Positions 23,544-30,837 of a stretch of DNA of 41,715 nucleotides are shown here, piece by piece. The DNA is taken from contig JANLZB010000020.1 in the NCBI GenBank assembly GCA_031366005.1, positions 1 to 41,715 on the forward strand, given 5' to 3'. The DNA is from JANLUX01 sp031366005. Lineage in GTDB: Bacteria; Bacteroidota; Bacteroidia; AKYH767-A; OLB10. Position 1 is the stretch's first letter. Each line of letters begins with the position of its first letter. The translations under genes and the position numbers were made by a program. The notes beneath the pieces are model-generated. The model ran no database searches, had not been told where the DNA came from, and saw only the letters and a list, made by a program, of their open reading frames with translations.

Positions 23544-23834
23544 ATGAAACCTAAATTTCAGAAAGGGAATCCGGGCAAACCAAAAGGCGCCAAGAACAAA
23601 AAAACATTAAAACTACGCGAAACAATTACAAATTTTCTCGATAACAATTTTAAGGTGATTGTGGAGGACTTTAAAAAGCTCGATCCAAAGGACCGGGCAA
23701 AATTATATGTTGATCTGCTTCCATACAGCATTAGTAAATTACAGTCAATGACAATGGATATTCAATTTGAAAATCTGTCAGATCAACAGCTGGACGAGAT
23801 AATCGAAAAATTAAAAAAGGCATCTAAGCAATGA
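23544..23834 (+). CDS. DUF5681-like small protein
   Basis: This 96-aa protein has the N-terminal FQKGNPGKPKGAKNKKT motif, the signature of DUF5681-type proteins found next to packaging genes in phages and elements. The remainder is helical (ETITNFLDNNFKVIVEDFKK). Its stop overlaps the next ATG (ATGA). A role in DNA binding or packaging is inferred from neighbours only. The C-terminal DQQLDEIIEKLKKASKQ resembles short tails on terminase-associated proteins. Confidence 0.75.
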   Translation: MKPKFQKGNPGKPKGAKNKKTLKLRETITNFLDNNFKVIVEDFKKLDPKDRAKLYVDLLPYSISKLQSMTMDIQFENLSDQQLDEIIEKLKKASKQ

Positions 23835-24034
23835 CACGAAGACAAAAACTCAATTTCTTGCACGGCATACTCAAAGGCGAAAGAAGCATTACAGAAATAA
23901 TCCCTGAAGAGGTAAAATTCAAAGTATCATATTCTGACTTAACTAAAGCGGAATACATTTATGCTAAGAAAAAGTCAATCTCTACTGTCTTTGTAGGGTA
24001 TGAGCATTATGAGATTAGTCCTCCACATGAATAA
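23831..24034 (+). CDS. Hypothetical element protein, 67 aa
   Basis: It is translationally coupled to the preceding gene (ATGA overlap) and 14 bp upstream of the TerS-like gene. It is basic at the N-terminus (MTRRQKLNFLHGILKGERS) with a C-terminal Tyr-rich part. There is no recognised motif. It probably belongs to the packaging or replication transcript. Confidence 0.6.
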   Translation: MTRRQKLNFLHGILKGERSITEIIPEEVKFKVSYSDLTKAEYIYAKKKSISTVFVGYEHYEISPPHE

Positions 24035-24048
24035 TATAGAACGATAAT

Positions 24049-24552
24049 ATGCCGGCTCCAATGAAAAATAAAAACGCAATTGGTAATAAGGGTGGAGGAC
24101 GTACCACTTCTTTTAAACCTGAATACATCAATATGGCTTATAACATTGCTTTACTCGGAGCAACGGATAAAGATTTAGCAGATGTATTTGGCGTTGCTGA
24201 AACCACAATTAATAATTGGAAGAATGTTCACATTGAGTTTTTTGAAGCCCTTAAAAAGGGTAAAACCGTTGCAGATTCAAATGTTGCTGCTCGTCTTTAT
24301 CAGCGGGCAATGGGTTTTGAGCATGATACTGAAGAAATAAAAGTTGTTTCCAATGGCAGTAATGGCGGCTCTTCAATCGAACGGGTAAAGGTCCGTAAGA
24401 TATACCCACCCGATACCGTAGCTGCTATTTTCTGGCTTAAAAACAGGCAACGGGATAAATGGCGCGATAAACATGAAGTTAGTGTGGCGCCTATAAAAGT
24501 TGGAAGGGATTTGGAAGATGAGATTTATGAAAGCAATAATCGGCTTATGTGA
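24049..24552 (+). CDS. Terminase small subunit-like protein
   Basis: This is a 167-aa protein. An N-terminal HTH (about 30-70) includes ALLGATDKDLADVFGVAETT and INNWKNVHIEFFEALKKGK, followed by VAARLYQRAMGFEHDTEE. The C-terminal block is YPPDTVAAIFWLKNRQRDKW. That combination is characteristic of phage TerS-type DNA-recognition proteins. In phage satellites of the PICI kind a self-encoded TerS redirects the helper's large terminase to satellite DNA. No large terminase gene is present here, which fits that scheme. A non-packaging DNA-binding role remains possible. Confidence 0.8.
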   Translation: MPAPMKNKNAIGNKGGGRTTSFKPEYINMAYNIALLGATDKDLADVFGVAETTINNWKNVHIEFFEALKKGKTVADSNVAARLYQRAMGFEHDTEEIKVVSNGSNGGSSIERVKVRKIYPPDTVAAIFWLKNRQRDKWRDKHEVSVAPIKVGRDLEDEIYESNNRLM

Positions 24553-24617
24553 ATTGTTGTATTATTGTATCAACATAACCCACTTTCATCCAGTTGACAA
24601 ACTTAAATCTTAACAAA

Positions 24618-25154
24618 ATGAAAATATTTAAGATAATTGTAATTGCTGCAATTTTATTCCCCTTATGGCTGGACGCCCAAGTATTCGATTATTTATATGG
24701 TAGTAGCACACGATTATACGATGGATCTTCATCAAAAGAAGAAGATAGTAAACGAGGCGGATGGGCTTATGTTTATTTCAATAAAGATTATTCAGTAATA
24801 GGGCTTGCCGATCTTAAAGGAAAAAAGATTGTTATTCCAAATACAAAATTTAAAGATGTTATAGGTAGCGCAAATACAAGAGAGGTTTATATCGAATATT
24901 ATAATCCTGCAAATAATTTAAGTAAAGAAGATATTGCTGCTGGTAGAACCAGGTACCCAGAAATAACAATAACGGTTCAATATGAATCAAAATTAAAGGC
25001 AAGCATTATGGTTGACATAACACAGGACCATGTTTCTTACAATCATAATTTTTCAGGTAAAAGCTATGCTTATACTTTTGATGGAGTCTCTAATAAATTA
25101 AAACAACCAGAAATGGAGGTTGCAGTAAAAGCATTCAAAGCCAAATTGAAATAA
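24618..25154 (+). CDS. Secreted hypothetical protein (possible cargo)
   Basis: This is 178 aa from the ATG at 24618. An upstream in-frame start at 24594 would place eight residues before the signal sequence. A signal peptide (MKIFKIIVIAAILFPLWLDA, cleavage likely before Q) is followed by a polar, beta-rich domain (LIG- and Tyr-rich, with a GGWAYVYFNKDYSVIGL segment). No family is recognised. It is the last solid gene before attR and the only clearly exported product of the element, so it may be a lysogenic-conversion-type cargo altering the host envelope. Confidence 0.75.
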   Translation: MKIFKIIVIAAILFPLWLDAQVFDYLYGSSTRLYDGSSSKEEDSKRGGWAYVYFNKDYSVIGLADLKGKKIVIPNTKFKDVIGSANTREVYIEYYNPANNLSKEDIAAGRTRYPEITITVQYESKLKASIMVDITQDHVSYNHNFSGKSYAYTFDGVSNKLKQPEMEVAVKAFKAKLK

Positions 25155-25238
25155 AAAGTGAACTACCCTTTTTAATTTCAATGTGTGAAGGTGAATTTAT
25201 TTATAGAGATTTATATTCTTACGTTGTATCGTTTGGCT

Positions 25239-25312
25239 TACGGGTATAATACACCCCCGGTGGAGGATTAAACCAAATTCATTTTACGCGCACCCGTACC
25301 TCCACTTTTTTT
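25239..25312 (+). promoter_or_regulatory. Interleaved complementary segments (pseudoknot or terminator)
   Basis: TACGGGT (25239-25245) is complementary to ACCCGTA (25292-25298), and GTGGAGG (25260-25266) is complementary to CCTCCAC (25299-25305). The order A-B-A'-B' means the two stems can only coexist as a pseudoknot, or else they alternate. The second is followed by TTTTTTTATTTT, as in a terminator. It lies in the 360-bp stretch between the secreted-protein gene and attR, which otherwise holds only a doubtful small ORF. Confidence 0.5.
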
Positions 25313-25335
25313 ATTTTACTACAATTCTCTCGGAG

Positions 25336-25518
25336 TTGTGTCAGTTGAGTAAGAGATATAAGGCATTTACACTACATACTTTGGAAGGAGTTATATCTTC
25401 AATAGTTGATTTATTCGAGAAACCACCATTAAAATTCTTCGCTGTGGGTACTATTGTGAGTACCATTCTTTTTAATGTAGCACTAAAAACATCCGTAATA
25501 GGTTGGTTTAAAGAGTGA
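25336..25518 (+). CDS. Possible small membrane protein at the right end of the element
   Basis: This frame of 60 codons starts at TTG 25336 or TTG 25345, with no ATG. One predicted membrane segment (FFAVGTIVSTILFNVAL) follows an amphipathic N-terminus, and the TGA stop lies inside attR. Holin-like or chance: the lack of a good start makes it doubtful. Confidence 0.3.
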   Translation: MCQLSKRYKAFTLHTLEGVISSIVDLFEKPPLKFFAVGTIVSTILFNVALKTSVIGWFKE

Positions 25519-25560
25519 TCCCGAGGCGATTCGAACGCCTTACCTACTGCTTAGAAGGCA
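25514..25560. other. attR within tRNA-Arg
   Basis: This is the right 47-bp copy of the att repeat. It overlaps the functional tRNA from the anticodon loop to the 3' end, so the element supplies this half of the present-day tRNA gene. Confidence 0.9.
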
Positions 25561-25589
25561 GTTGCTCTATCCAGCTGAGCTACGGGACC
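25516..25589 (-). tRNA. tRNA-Arg(UCU)
   Basis: A 74-nt cloverleaf: acceptor GGTCCCG/CGGGATC with discriminator A, anticodon stem ACTGC/GCAGT with loop CTTCTAA (anticodon TCT) and T-stem AGGCG/CGCCT. CCA is not encoded. It is the integration target of the element. Confidence 0.95.
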
Positions 25590-25700
25590 TGAGCTGTTAA
25601 ATTGTTGAGTGAAATTTTAGATTAAAGATTATTTAATTAAAGAAAAAAGTATTGTAATAATTAATAATCTAAAATTAATAATCTAAAATTAAAAAAAATG

Positions 25701-25774
25701 TCGGGGTGGCAGGATTCGAACCTACGACCTCCTGCTCCCAAAGCAGGCGCGATACCGGGCTACGCTACACCCCG
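25701..25774 (-). tRNA. tRNA-Pro(UGG)
   Basis: A 74-nt cloverleaf: acceptor CGGGGTG/CACCCCG, discriminator A, anticodon stem CCTGC/GCAGG with loop TTTGGGA (anticodon TGG). Confidence 0.95.
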
Positions 25775-25855
25775 AATTTATTCGGTATCAAAATAATATA
25801 AAGAACTACTTAATAACCTAACTCTTGTCTCCTCAATCCTTTCACCGCTTTTCAG

Positions 25856-25944
25856 CGGTGAGGGTGGGATTCGAACCCACGGTACAGATTTCTCCGTACG
25901 ACAGTTTAGCAAACTGTTCCTTTCGGCCTCTCAGGCACCTCACC
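25856..25944 (-). tRNA. tRNA-Ser(GCU)
   Basis: An 89-nt class II tRNA: acceptor GGTGAGG/CCTCACC, discriminator G, anticodon stem ACAGT/ACTGT with loop TTGCTAA (anticodon GCT) and a long variable arm. Confidence 0.95.
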
Positions 25945-25961
25945 GTTATTTTCGTGGGCGG

Positions 25962-25989
25962 CAAATGTAAACAATAAGACCTATTCAAA
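25962..25989 (-). promoter_or_regulatory. Promoter of the tRNA Ser-Pro-Arg operon
   Basis: On the minus strand, TTTG (25986-25989) and TACATTTG (25962-25969) are spaced 16 nt apart, 17 nt upstream of tRNA-Ser. It is the only promoter evident for the three tRNAs. Confidence 0.75.
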
Positions 25990-26024
25990 AAATAATTATT
26001 AAGTAAACAAAATGATTTTTTTCT

Positions 26025-26783
26025 TCAGATAATTTCAACATCAGTCTTGCTAACCCAACCCACGTTGCCATTGGCTATTTTGATTTTCTTCCAATCCTGC
26101 AACTGATCTAAAATTTCGATGCGGGTTCCGGCATGAAGCATAAACAGGTTAGTACTTTTTTCATCCGGTGAACTTTTTATATAAGCGCTCGGATTCATAA
26201 TGATGGCTTCATGGTTACTGTTAAGCTGTTTATTGGATGCGTCAGAGACAAAAAGCAATAATATAAATCCAAATAAAGTGAATGCTGCACTCATAAACCA
26301 TGCTTTTCTCAATGAAACGGAACTGGCAAATAAATAAAGCACTGCAAAAATTAATGCAAGCCATAAGAATCCTATTGCCCACTGCGCCCAATGATCAGCA
26401 TCAAATATGTTTACAAAATTCTCCCACCATTGTTCATAAAATAATTGAGGTACAGGTTCTATTTTATCCACAGTATTCATACCTGCCATCTTTAAATTAA
26501 AAAGAATGTCATCGTCCTGCGGATTCATTTTACGAGCACGCTCATAATTCAAAATAGCTTTTGCATAGTTCTCCTGCTTATAATAAGCATTGCCTAAATT
26601 GAAATATAATTCAGGTGAACGATGTCCATCTTTAAGAATTTCCTGATATAATTCACGGGCTTTATTGTAGTCGCCTGACCGGTAAGTTTTATTTGCCTGT
26701 TCAAACAGAATTTTAGGATCAGCACCAAAAGATTTTATTGCTGAAATGCAAATAACGAATAACAGCAGCAGTTGTTTTCTCAT
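26025..26783 (-). CDS. batE: BatE-like TPR and SH3 protein
   Basis: This is a 252-aa protein. A signal peptide (1-20) precedes TPR repeats (about 25-105, e.g. SPELYFNLGNAYYKQENYAK). Two membrane segments follow (about 134-155 and 164-185), then a C-terminal SH3-like domain (MLHAGTRIEILDQLQDWKKI, ending GWVSKTDVEII). BatE is part of the Bat aerotolerance/envelope-stress locus of Bacteroidota, where TPR proteins pair with BatD. It overlaps batD by 4 bp (ATGA). batA, batB and batC are not present in the window. Confidence 0.85.
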   Translation of the reverse strand: MRKQLLLLFVICISAIKSFGADPKILFEQANKTYRSGDYNKARELYQEILKDGHRSPELYFNLGNAYYKQENYAKAILNYERARKMNPQDDDILFNLKMAGMNTVDKIEPVPQLFYEQWWENFVNIFDADHWAQWAIGFLWLALIFAVLYLFASSVSLRKAWFMSAAFTLFGFILLLFVSDASNKQLNSNHEAIIMNPSAYIKSSPDEKSTNLFMLHAGTRIEILDQLQDWKKIKIANGNVGWVSKTDVEII

Positions 26784-28651
26784 TTGATTTCTCCTTCTAA
26801 ACGTGTTATCACCTGCAATGCCTCATTATAAACTTGTGTACTGATTTGGCTTTGATCCATTCCGCCAAACCGTGCCATTTCACAATCATTAATAGATTTC
26901 AAAAGTGCATCAACAGTTTCGCTCGCAACTCCCCTGCTTAATAATGCAGCACTCACTGATTCTTTAGTTAAATCTGCAACCGGTATTGAAAGTTTATCAC
27001 TTAAATATCCCCACAGTGCTTTAAAAACTTCTTCATAAAAAGGATGATGTTTATCTGCATCCAATAACTTCTTGGAGGCTGCTAATCTTTTTTGAGCAAG
27101 GGCAGTTGCTTTGCGTCTCTTTAATGATCTTATATCACTATTTAATTCTTCTGTTCTTCTGCGGTAGAATAATAATCCTCCAAACAAAAGAAATGGTGAA
27201 ATAGTCATCACATAAAAAGGAAGTGATCCATAAAATGAGTTGTAACCGGTATTAAATTTTGTCTCGCCCACTTTTATATAACGAATGTCTTTACCAATCA
27301 TCTGGAAATCACTCTTACTCATTCCGCTGCTGAATGCTGCTGTTGATCCTGAACCACGTCCTACTTTTAAATGAAACGGACCAGTTGATTTGCTTACATA
27401 TTGTTTTTTCTCCAGATCAAAATAACTGAATGTGATGGGTTCAAGTGAATAGCTTCCTTCACGTCTGGGAATTAATAAATATTCAATTATTTTGTTTCCA
27501 CTCACACCATTCATTGTTGGTTTGGAGTTGTCAATAATCTTAGGATCGTAAGTTTCTAAATCAGGTGGAAACTTTATTTCAGGAGCTTCAATTAATTTTA
27601 AGTTTCCCGCACCACTAATTTTAATTTTTAATGATACAGGTTCATTTGCTTTTGTTTCTGTTTTATCCAGCGATGCATCAAAACTAAATTTACCTACACT
27701 ACCTGTATAACCGGGAGGAGCATTGCCGGGAAGCTCCTTTACATTTACTATAATTTTATTGCTTCTGAAAGCATATTTTAAATCACGAACTCCTCCAAAA
27801 AAAGGATCATTAAAAAAGGGATCCTGAAACATTCCAAATGGATCATTCATGTTTCTTTTTTGTTTTACCTGTACACGCGCAATACATTCTAATTCCATCG
27901 GATCAATTGATAGCGTGCCGCTTTGCTGAGGAAATAAAACAATTTTTTTCAACTCGCCTACTTTGTAATTAACTCCATTCACTGTTTCATTATGCAATTC
28001 TAATTGTTGCGGCATTTCAAAATCCTGGCTCCAGAATCCATTCATTGATGGCATCTTGCTCACAGTATAATTTACAATATTCACATTGGTATATAATTTA
28101 AAAGTAACCACCAACGCTTCACCACGATACACATTTGTTTTATTTAATTCAGCTTTCAAAAAAATATTTTTATCTGATAATCCTGATGCTGCATTGGCAT
28201 CCTGTTGCTGACCTTGTTGTTTATTTCCTCCCTGCTGTTGCTGTGCCTGAGCATTCGCTTTAACAACAGTCATAATAATTCCATTGGACTGAATGCGTTT
28301 GCCTTCTGCTTCAATGCTTGCAAAACCAATTTTAAAGGTTCCTTCTGCTTTTGGCTGAAGTATGTAACTAAAGCTGATAGATTGAGAGACACTGCCATTA
28401 ATAAATTGCATTGATGTGCTTTGATTGGGACCACCTAACACATAAAAATCTTTTAAATCAGGGCCCTGGAAGCGGTTGCCGCTGGTGTTAAGCGAATAGG
28501 TTAATTGAAATTGCTCACCTACCGCTACTGTACTTTTATTAACAGTGGCTGATAAAACAGCATCCGCATAAAGCGCATTGCTAACGCAAATTAATGTTAA
28601 CCCTAAAAGAAAAGCTGCAAATACAATATTGAATTTAATTATCAGTCGCAT
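26780..28651 (-). CDS. batD: BatD family protein
   Basis: This is a 623-aa protein. The signal sequence is in residues 1-30, followed by the BatD oxygen-tolerance domain with beta-rich repeats: SATVNKSTVAVGEQFQLTYS, LNKTNVYRGEALVVTFKLYT and the KTETKANEPVSLKIKISGAG repeat. A Gln-rich linker lies at about 135-150. A membrane segment near 470-490 (FYVMTISPFLLFGGLLFY) is followed by a cytoplasmic helical domain. It is exported and anchored by one transmembrane helix and is cotranscribed with batE. The function in aerotolerance is known for the family, but the molecular activity is not. Confidence 0.9.
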   Translation of the reverse strand: MRLIIKFNIVFAAFLLGLTLICVSNALYADAVLSATVNKSTVAVGEQFQLTYSLNTSGNRFQGPDLKDFYVLGGPNQSTSMQFINGSVSQSISFSYILQPKAEGTFKIGFASIEAEGKRIQSNGIIMTVVKANAQAQQQQGGNKQQGQQQDANAASGLSDKNIFLKAELNKTNVYRGEALVVTFKLYTNVNIVNYTVSKMPSMNGFWSQDFEMPQQLELHNETVNGVNYKVGELKKIVLFPQQSGTLSIDPMELECIARVQVKQKRNMNDPFGMFQDPFFNDPFFGGVRDLKYAFRSNKIIVNVKELPGNAPPGYTGSVGKFSFDASLDKTETKANEPVSLKIKISGAGNLKLIEAPEIKFPPDLETYDPKIIDNSKPTMNGVSGNKIIEYLLIPRREGSYSLEPITFSYFDLEKKQYVSKSTGPFHLKVGRGSGSTAAFSSGMSKSDFQMIGKDIRYIKVGETKFNTGYNSFYGSLPFYVMTISPFLLFGGLLFYRRRTEELNSDIRSLKRRKATALAQKRLAASKKLLDADKHHPFYEEVFKALWGYLSDKLSIPVADLTKESVSAALLSRGVASETVDALLKSINDCEMARFGGMDQSQISTQVYNEALQVITRLEGEIK

Positions 28652-28755
28652 AAAAACTACAATGTTTTTTCTAAGTGTTTAGCAATATGCAAAGAAAATT
28701 CATTTGGATGAAGATCAGCTAAAATTAACAAATCATTAACGCTATAAAACTATGC

Positions 28756-29274
28756 TTAACTAAGATAAACAACTTCGTTGCCTTGTTCCAGGTTAACGGT
28801 TACATGTTCCTGCAAAGTGGTGCTTAAAGTTATGCCAACAAAATCAGCTTCTACAGGATAACGTTTGTGATCACGGTTAACTAATAATACAGTTCTGATT
28901 TTTTTAATGTCAGCTTCAAGAAACGGACGTAAGCTATACATAAGTGTCTTACCTGAATTTAAAACATCATCCACCACAATGATTACTTTATTTTTTAAAA
29001 ATTCATTTGATAAAGCAGGTTCAAGCGAATTTAAAACAGGGTTTTCTTTGTCAAGTGTAAGTTTTATTAATTGTGTTTTCACGTCACATATATTGTTGAT
29101 TACTTTCTGTAACTGCTTAGCAAATACAAATCCTGCATTGGCAATACCTGCAATAATAATATCCTTCTCATCAAAATTATCTTCATAAATTTCATAGGCA
29201 ATGCGATTGATGCGTTGTTCAATCTGCCGTGCATTTAATAAAAGCGTTTTTGTTTGTTGCATATTTAATTTCAT
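28756..29274 (-). CDS. Phosphoribosyltransferase (PRTase type I, PyrR/HPRT-like)
   Basis: This is 172 aa from the ATG at 29272-29274. A second ATG four codons on (29262) is possible. The PRPP-binding loop VIIVVDDVLNSGKTLMYSL is typical of type I PRTases, and IIIAGIANAGFVFAKQL forms the first strand/loop. PyrR-like pyrimidine regulators and hypoxanthine-type enzymes share this pattern, and the hood residues do not let me choose. The gene starts 1-2 nt after a degenerate palindromic repeat. Confidence 0.85.
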   Translation of the reverse strand: MKLNMQQTKTLLLNARQIEQRINRIAYEIYEDNFDEKDIIIAGIANAGFVFAKQLQKVINNICDVKTQLIKLTLDKENPVLNSLEPALSNEFLKNKVIIVVDDVLNSGKTLMYSLRPFLEADIKKIRTVLLVNRDHKRYPVEADFVGITLSTTLQEHVTVNLEQGNEVVYLS

Positions 29275-29275
29275 C

Positions 29276-29307
29276 ACCCCTTCAAAGGTTTAAACCCTTG
29301 AAGGGTA
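29276..29307. repeat. Degenerate palindrome abutting the PRTase start codon
   Basis: It is related to the 35-bp palindromes at 13226 and 13310: CCCCTTCAAAGGTTT pairs imperfectly with AAACCCTTGAAGGG. It occupies the leader immediately before the ATG at 29274 on the minus strand and lies 9 bp from the end of the NlpC/P60 gene. Confidence 0.7.
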
Positions 29308-29315
29308 GTTCATAT

Positions 29316-29861
29316 TTATCTTTCTTCAGACTCTATTATTGCATCCATTTTCAACGGACCTCCTCCTGCATAATATTTTTTATAATAAGTGTCCTTCAGG
29401 TCACTGATGATTACACCATTGCTGGTGCTGGCATGCACAAATTTACCATCTCCAAGATATAAACCCACATGAGAAATGCGATGTTTGTGAATACGAAAGA
29501 ACACCAGATCACCTTCTTTCAAATCATCTTTATCTACTTTACGGATTGCTTTGTAAATATCAGCAGAATTACGTGCACCAATATTTTTCAAATATACTTT
29601 TGAATACAACGCATTCACAAAACCTGAGCAATCAATTCCCTGTGCATTATTTCCTGAAAAGCGATAAGGTGTACCAATCCAGTTTTCAACAGTATCATAT
29701 AATGTGCAATTGAAATGTTGTGGTAAAGTAAATCCAAAATCCTGTTCATAATAGGATTTTTTATAAGAATTCACCAGTGTATCTTCACCTTGACCACATA
29801 CATTAAAGCTGATAGAAATAAATAAAAAAAACAGGACGATGCTACTTTCTTTATTCGACAT
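29316..29861 (-). CDS. Secreted NlpC/P60 family cell-wall hydrolase
   Basis: This 181-aa protein has a signal peptide (MSNKESSIVLFFLFISISFN, then VCGQG; a lipoprotein is unlikely because the Cys is followed by G-Q rather than standing at a clear lipobox) followed by an NlpC/P60 domain. The catalytic triad is visible: C78 in GIDCSGFV, H131 in ISHVGLYLG and H143 in FVHAST. These enzymes cleave gamma-D-Glu-diamino acid bonds in peptidoglycan peptides. It is on the minus strand with the lipid kinase and sulfatase genes upstream. Confidence 0.93.
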   Translation of the reverse strand: MSNKESSIVLFFLFISISFNVCGQGEDTLVNSYKKSYYEQDFGFTLPQHFNCTLYDTVENWIGTPYRFSGNNAQGIDCSGFVNALYSKVYLKNIGARNSADIYKAIRKVDKDDLKEGDLVFFRIHKHRISHVGLYLGDGKFVHASTSNGVIISDLKDTYYKKYYAGGGPLKMDAIIESEER

Positions 29862-29961
29862 GTTGCGAAAATAAGCAATGAAGACGCCTTAAATAATTAT
29901 TTAATTCTTCTTCAAAGAAATTTCATCAACAGTTACCGGTTGAAAAGCAAAATGATTGTAA

Positions 29962-30837
29962 TTATCTCGCAAAAACTTTTAATGACGAAGGATGCATTTG
30001 CACAGTTAATTCATTCAAGGGTTCACGTGGTTCTCCATCCACATGCAAATGCAGCGGTCTTAATGATTTTACATTTAGCTTTTTACATTGCAGCATTTGA
30101 ATATTTGAATCTGGTTTTAATGAACCATTAAACAGTCGGAAAAAAGTTAAAGGAATATTGAGAAGTGAAGGACGCTTAACAATGATAACATCCATTAATC
30201 CATCCTGTAAATCTGATTTCGGAGATATGATTGCAGCATTACCAAATTGAGATGCATTGGCAATTACAACCATGTGAGCATTTGCAGTAATTGACTTATC
30301 ATCAGCTTCAATATTAAAATCTGCAATCTGGTATGAAAAATATTCACGCATTCCAATTTTGGTGTATGAACTCAATCCGCGTTTGCCTTCTTTATCAAAA
30401 AGCCATGCAACATATCCATCAAAACCTAAACCTGAAACATTCACTGCAAACCATTCGTTTATTTTTAAAGTATCAATAGATTTCGTTTTTGAAATCAATA
30501 AATATTGAATTGCCTGTAATGGATTTCGTGGAATTTTAAGATGCTTTGCCAGTCCGTTTCCTGAGCCAACAGGAATGATACCCAAAACTGTTTGAGTGTG
30601 TACAAGTGAAGATGCAACTTCGTTTACCGTTCCGTCCCCTCCTACTGCAATCACTCCATAAAAATTATTTTCTACCGCTTCCTTTGCAAGTTCAACAGCA
30701 TGACCTCGACATTGTGTTTTGCATATTTCAATTTCAAATTTATTTGATAAATCAGATTGTTTTATAAGCGATGTAATTTTTTCGCCCTTACCACTTCCTG
30801 AAATCGGATTAATAATAAAACGAAGTGACTGCCTCAT
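29962..30837 (-). CDS. Diacylglycerol/sphingolipid kinase family protein (YegS/BmrU-like)
   Basis: This 291-aa protein has the DAGK catalytic signature: FIINPISGSGKGEK at the start, GGDGTVNEVASSL (66-78), PVGSGNGLAKHLK (89-101), then NEWFAVNVSGLGFDG. It phosphorylates a lipid headgroup at the membrane; Bacteroidota sphingolipids are possible substrates. It overlaps the sulfatase gene by 4 bp (ATGA), so the two are translationally coupled, which points to shared lipid or envelope-polymer metabolism. Confidence 0.92.
   Translation of the reverse strand: MRQSLRFIINPISGSGKGEKITSLIKQSDLSNKFEIEICKTQCRGHAVELAKEAVENNFYGVIAVGGDGTVNEVASSLVHTQTVLGIIPVGSGNGLAKHLKIPRNPLQAIQYLLISKTKSIDTLKINEWFAVNVSGLGFDGYVAWLFDKEGKRGLSSYTKIGMREYFSYQIADFNIEADDKSITANAHMVVIANASQFGNAAIISPKSDLQDGLMDVIIVKRPSLLNIPLTFFRLFNGSLKPDSNIQMLQCKKLNVKSLRPLHLHVDGEPREPLNELTVQMHPSSLKVFAR

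Larger units (their letters stand above)
14327..25560 (+). mobile_element. Integrated phage-satellite-like element at tRNA-Arg(UCU)
   Basis: It is bounded by 47-bp direct repeats (14327-14373 and 25514-25560) that differ at one base and copy the tRNA-Arg 3' part. The full tRNA is regenerated at the right end. All genes run on the plus strand: tyrosine integrase, two small unknowns, a 544-aa unknown, an excisionase-like HTH protein, an 87-aa unknown, a tape-measure protein, two unknowns, a replication initiator-like protein, DnaB helicase, a DUF5681-like protein, a 67-aa unknown, a TerS-like protein and a secreted protein. Capsid, portal, large terminase, tail tube, baseplate and lysis genes are absent. 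Int plus xis plus replication plus TerS is the scheme of satellites that parasitise helper phages; the tape measure is extra. A remnant prophage is the alternative, but the open frames are intact and tightly packed. Confidence 0.8.

Noticed and set aside
14327..25560. Complete functional prophage
   Set aside because: Capsid, portal, large terminase, tail tube/tip and lysis genes are all missing between precise att sites.
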